Source of the DNA: Sesamum alatum
Taxonomy: Eukaryota > Streptophyta > Magnoliopsida > Lamiales > Pedaliaceae
Assembly (NCBI GenBank): GCA_034509735.1
Contig: JACGWO010000010.1
Coordinates: 17,559,193 to 17,623,192 of the forward strand
Reading direction: 5' to 3'
DNA: 64,000 nucleotides
Shown here: positions 60,115 through 64,000 of the stretch, piece by piece
Layout: the number at the start of each line of letters is the position of its first letter
How positions within the stretch are numbered: position 1 is the first letter of the stretch
Translations under genes and position numbers: made by a program
Notes under the pieces: generated by a model
The model's database searches: none
Told to the model about the DNA's origin: nothing
What the model saw: only the letters and a program-made list of their open reading frames with translations

Positions 60115-60780
60115 CTTGATGACAACTCAAAGCCTTTTCCTGAGGTTAACGGTGACCCACAATCCATAGCATGCACACCAAACTGCGGCGGTAGTATTCG
60201 AGAAGTAATTCCAGTATATACGTTTAATTCTTGCAGAGGTACTGATTTTAGGATTCTTGAATTGTGGGTTTTAAGGCAGACAACTTCTGAGGTTTCAATG
60301 AATGAGAAAGAAAGGTATTATTATTGTTTCTGGCAGTGAGTTTGCATGTGAAAGAAACAAAAGAACGAGGAGGCTTAAGAATTGAATTCAAATTGGTTTT
60401 TAAATGAAGAGAAAAGTGTGTTTCTAGAGGGGGAGAGAGAGAGAACTGTGGCTGCTTTTTTTAGAAAGAAGAGGGGAAGGGGGGTGGGGGTGGGTGAGGT
60501 GGGGGTACGACTTTTGGGTTTATGGGAACAGAGATTAATCGGCTCCTTTAATTCTGTGGCTGTGTTGTTTGGATTAAAGACGCAGGATTACTATGCCACG
60601 CCGCAATGCCCTCCCAAAAAGAAAAACTGTTTCTCTCTCTCTCTCTCATTCAAGAATTGTTCAACAAACCACCATTTTTCTCCTTTGTTTCACTCTTTCA
60701 GTGTAAATTTCTCAGCTCATCCGCTTACCCACACTGAATATCATATGCCCTAAAAAAATGACTTTTCCCTATTTTATAAA
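60115..60780 (-). promoter_or_regulatory. Upstream region of the SRS gene with pyrimidine runs and a TATA-like box
   Basis: On the coding strand there are CT-rich runs near 60425-60445 and 60632-60650, the latter (CT)n, common in plant 5' UTRs and core promoters. A candidate TATA element TTTATAAAATAG lies near 60767-60779, about 650 bp before the ATG. No transcription start can be fixed from sequence alone. Confidence 0.35.
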
Positions 60781-61069
60781 GGGAAAATTGCAATTTTTGT
60801 CCTGTACCTCAAAGAAGTGGCAATTTTAATCCTAAACGAATTTGATTTTTATAATTTAGTCCTATAATTTTAAAATTTGGTAATCTTGGTCTTTTTTTGT
60901 TAGAAAAATGCATGTGTCGGGCACATGACTTTGACAATTTGGGCTTTTGAAGAAATGGGCAAAAATTGTCAAATTTTTTAAGTTACAAGACTAAGTTGCA
61001 AAATCAATTCACATAGGATCAAAATTGCTATCCTCTTAAGTTACAGTATAAAAATTACAATTTTTCCCC
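60781..61069. mobile_element. MITE-like element GGGAAAATTGCAATTTT, copy 1
   Basis: Starts GGGAAAATTGCAATTTTTG and ends ATTACAATTTTTCCCC. Inner repeats include 'tagtcctataat', and 'aagacatgtgtcgggcacatgac'-like palindromes near 60910. Same family as 61750 and 36642. Confidence 0.65.
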
Positions 61070-61749
61070 TAAAAAACTCATTTTTTTGCTGAAAAGTCCA
61101 CTGTTTTTACTCCCTACAAAAAAATAAATTAATAATAATGTCTACAATTAAAAATTAGAGTATTAAAAAAATATTTTTCAAGCTCTGTAAATCAAGATGC
61201 CCCCACTTAGGTGAGGAATGTGTTGAACAAATAAACTATAAAAGCATTATTTTTACTAAAAATCATCTATTTTTTATTCTTTTTAAAGAAAATAAATAAA
61301 TAAAATCCATATTTTAAAAAAAAATTAATTTTTCAAGTATTGCAGACAACATGCCCCCAACATGGGGTGTGTTTAGGAAAATGCTGAACAAATACACTAC
61401 AAAAACTCATATTTTTTTTGTTGAAAATTTCACTATTTTTTTACTCATAGAGAATATAAATTAATAAAGCCTTTTAATTGCAAAATTGGAGCCTTAAAAA
61501 TATATTTTCAAGCTTCGCAAATTAATATGCCCCCAGCAAGGGAATTAGCGATGGTAGTGCTGAAAAATTATATTATAAAAATACTATATTTTGTACTAAA
61601 AATTCACCTAGTTTTACCCTTAGAGAAAATAAATTAATAAAGTTGTAATTCAAAAAATCAGAGCCATAAAAATATGATCTTCAAACCTCGCAGATCAATG
61701 TGCCCTTAGCATAGGGTGTGTCGAGGGAAGTGCTGAACAAATGGACTAA
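61070..61749. repeat. Tandem repeat, four diverged copies of about 170 bp
   Basis: Each copy has the landmark TGCCCC(C/T)AGC…GG (at about 61199, 61351, 61529 and 61701, spacing 152-178 bp), followed by GTGCTGAACAAAT. Between landmarks lie 'tgaaaattcact' and 'aaataaattaataaag'. The array sits exactly between two MITE copies and lies about 1-1.6 kb upstream of the SRS start. Confidence 0.75.
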
Positions 61750-62044
61750 GAAATGAAAAAATTATAATTGTCATCTTGTAATTTAGTGTTGACAATTTTG
61801 GTCCTGCACATACGAATTAATTTTTGTAATCTAGTCCTGTAACTTTGAAAAATAATAATTTTGGTCCTTTTTGCCAGAAAAAACGCATGTGCCAGGCACA
61901 TAACCTTTAAAATTGGATTTTTCCTGCCAAATCAGACCAAAATTGTCAAGTTTTCAAAGTTATATGACTAAATCACGAAAATCAATTCATACAGGATCAA
62001 AATTACTGCCCCTAGGTTACTGGACGAAAATTGCAATGTTCCCC
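61750..62044. mobile_element. MITE-like element, copy 2
   Basis: Direct homologue of 60781-61069, diverged: 'ttggtcctgcaca', CGCATGTGCCAGGCACATAA palindrome near 61885, end AATTGCAATGTTCCCC. Non-coding. Confidence 0.65.
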
Positions 62045-62049
62045 TATTA

Positions 62050-62425
62050 TAAATGACCGCGGGTAAAAAATTGTAGTAAATCAACACTATTAATCACAGT
62101 TAAGTAAAATCAATGCAAAAAGCTTAAAATTTACCATGATTAATCGATATGTGTTTTTTTACTTATGGCCAAAATATTTGTCATGGTTTTGGTCATAGCT
62201 AAGCTTTTTGCCACACTTGTAGAAACAACGGCTAATGGCCGTTGCAAAGCTGTGGTTAATTTGTATTCACCATAATTTTTTTTTCTTTCGACTATAGTAA
62301 TTAGCTATAGCAAAAATAATTTTTTGCATCGATTTTTGTTAATTTAACCATGATTAATAATAATTATTTATTACAATTTTAATCCATAATCGAAAAAATT
62401 ACAACCAATAATAATTTTTCTTCTA
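62050..62425. mobile_element. Degenerate CACTA-MITE copy, inverted relative to 56242
   Basis: Shares 'gcatcgatttttgttaa' and 'aaccatgattaata'-type segments with 56242-56559 in opposite orientation. Ends …TAATTTTTCTTCTAGTA. Boundaries uncertain. Confidence 0.45.
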
Positions 62426-63197
62426 GTATTCTATGTCCCAAGATCATGATAATCAGTTATTTTTCTTCTAAAAGAGAAATAATAAAATGAAGATGATGAT
62501 ATCAACTCAAAGTGATCTTCGTAGGTGATTGTAGAATATTGGACTAGAATTTTGTGTACACACTTGTAACTTTGTGAAAATTCTATTGATAAAGAGTGAA
62601 AAAGGATTAGAGACTTTTTATCATTGAAGATATGTTAAATTAAAATATACGTGCACTAATTTTAAAGTCGTAATTTGTTCTTATAATTGCATCAATAATT
62701 AAAGAAAAATTTATTAATAAAGTATGGTATCACTACTTCAACAATAAAAGAAGATTTAAGAGCATTTTGAATCAAAGTACGTACTTATATAGGTTTTTAA
62801 ATTCATAATGAGTTTTTTTTATTATTATGGATTATTAATTCAAGTAGTATTAATTTATAGTAGCTTATAATTAATCTTTTCAAAACATCTTAAAAAATAT
62901 TTTGAAATTTATAAGATCAAATAAAATGTTCAGTCATTTTGTTTTTCTAGAAAATGAGTTTATAAAATTAAAAAATTAAATGTTTAGAGCTTAATTATGA
63001 CTTTAAAGAAAGTAATTAAGGAGTGACTATTAATTACTCTATTTTTAGATTTCTAATATATAAATCCCTTCAATTTTAATCATATTAATATAATATTTTA
63101 ATTAAGATATTATAAACTCTACAAAAAATCGACTGTAAGATGCAAATTAAAAAAATACTTATAAGATTTAAATTTTGAATGAGCAAAACCTAATACA
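62426..63197. other. Gene-free AT-rich spacer
   Basis: No ORF or element ends. The last bases (63187-63197) are the left copy of a target duplication. Confidence 0.6.
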
Positions 63198-63448
63198 TGA
63201 TCCTAGAGGTCATGCGTTCGAATCTCCTGCGTGGAATGATTTGTTTCTATTGCATAGTAGGTTTATTCGTTTCTACTGTATAGTAGGTTATTTGTTGATG
63301 TAATAGCGCGATGCTAGTATATGTGATATTATTGATAGGAATGTTGTATTTGTCTTTGTCTGTTGATACTAACAGAATTGATTATAATCGCTTTATTTCA
63401 ATTAATAAAATTCATCGCTTCCAACTCAAAAAAAAAAAAAAAAAAAAC
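63198..63448 (+). mobile_element. SINE-like retroposon with poly(A) and perfect TSD
   Basis: Flanked by an 11-bp perfect repeat AACCTAATACA (63187-63197 and 63449-63459). It ends in about 20 A residues. Near its start, GCGTTCGAATCTC resembles the B-box of a tRNA promoter (GGTTCGAATCC), while an A-box at the expected distance is missing. A 5'-truncated tRNA-derived SINE is the best reading; a LINE-derived tail is the alternative. No coding sequence. Confidence 0.75.
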
Positions 63449-63755
63449 AACCTAATACACCAAAATTTATATTAATTATTTCAAATCTTTGACTTCAAAT
63501 TCATCCAAAATTATAGTAGTGATCTGAATCTACCGTTAACAATCCTAAATACATTCCTTAAATCCAATTTATCGTTCGTCCAAACGCAAAGATGTTATAG
63601 TTTATGTAACTTAATGACGACAATAGTACAAAAATATTTATGTACTCTACGTTGCAAATAACTATAACTTAAAAATTATGGTAGATTAATATTACCAAAG
63701 CACGTATACTACAAAAAATCAATCTAAAAATTTAATTTAATCATAATTAATTAGG
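63449..63755. other. Gene-free AT-rich spacer
   Basis: Begins with the right copy of the SINE target duplication; nothing else recognised. Confidence 0.5.
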
Positions 63756-64000
63756 GAAAAATGTTATTTTAGTCCCGTTAAATAGGGTCATACTTGTTTT
63801 TGGTACCATTATTTATCCAAGTGTAGGTTTTGATCTCATTAAACTCAAATTCAGCCTTGTTTGGTCCCAATAAGTCATTTGTCATCCTCTGCACATGACT
63901 TATTGGGAACAAATAAGCCTGAATTTGGGCTTATTTGGTCCCAATAATTTTGGAATTTCTAACGGACATAAATAGAGTCAATAAGTCATGTGTAGAATTT
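63756..64000. mobile_element. MITE-like element, incomplete at the window end
   Basis: Starts GGGAAAAATGTTATTTTAGTCC, like the other elements of this group. 'aagtcatttgtcat' and ATGACTTATTGGG form an internal palindrome. The right end is beyond the window. Confidence 0.5.

Noticed and set aside
1..64000. CRISPR arrays, tRNA or rRNA genes, bacterial or organellar insertions
   Set aside because: No spaced direct repeats of CRISPR type, no cloverleaf sequence and no operon-like coding were seen; the only B-box-like motif belongs to the SINE-like element.

Overview
The window is plant nuclear DNA, most likely from a eudicot. It is AT-rich, has plant-specific transposon families and holds one plant-specific transcription factor gene. 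Apart from that gene, nearly everything I can identify is transposable-element DNA, much of it nested. No tRNA or rRNA gene, CRISPR array, bacterial operon or organellar gene is visible.

Region 1 (1-29.2 kb) is a stack of nested elements. The oldest layer is an antisense (minus-strand) Ty1/copia element, here called R. Its LTR lies at about 27.9-29.2 kb, its gag/protease/integrase remnants at 19.2-20.4 kb, and its integrase end plus reverse transcriptase at 8.7-7.15 kb. R is split by a near-complete plus-strand copia element, B (8747-19172), which sits inside the R integrase gene. R is also split by a decayed hAT DNA transposon (about 20.9-27.9 kb), which itself carries a solo LTR (24161-26444). 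At the left, R is cut by an LTR fragment (D, ending at 7147). Next to it lies a further copia copy, A, which begins before the window and whose two LTRs belong to different families.

Region 2 (29.5-38.6 kb) holds a CACTA/EnSpm transposon (29507-34273) with an internally deleted Tnp2 and a second transposase-like gene. It also has gene-free AT-rich DNA with several foldback MITE-like elements and a 5'-truncated antisense LINE.

Region 3 (38623-54933) is a Tat-lineage Ty3/gypsy element, E. It lacks its Gag capsid core and most of Pol, and carries an antisense plant-mobile-domain (PMD) pseudogene between pol and its 3' LTR. A complete chromovirus-type gypsy element, F (41636-51292), is inserted in it with a perfect 5-bp target duplication (GGCTA).

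Region 4 (55-64 kb) holds the only apparently intact host gene: a two-exon SHI-RELATED SEQUENCE (SRS/STY) zinc-finger transcription factor on the minus strand (58481-60114). Around it are many small elements: a 1.5-kb foldback, CACTA-type MITEs, palindromic MITEs, a four-copy 170-bp tandem repeat and a SINE-like insertion with an 11-bp target duplication.

All retroelement genes are broken by stops or frameshifts, so none looks currently autonomous. The most unusual points are the roughly 620-bp extremely GC-rich, CGCGCG-dense island in the leader of element B, the structured RNA leader after it, and the antisense PMD gene of element E. I see no convincing sign of a wholly new biological system.
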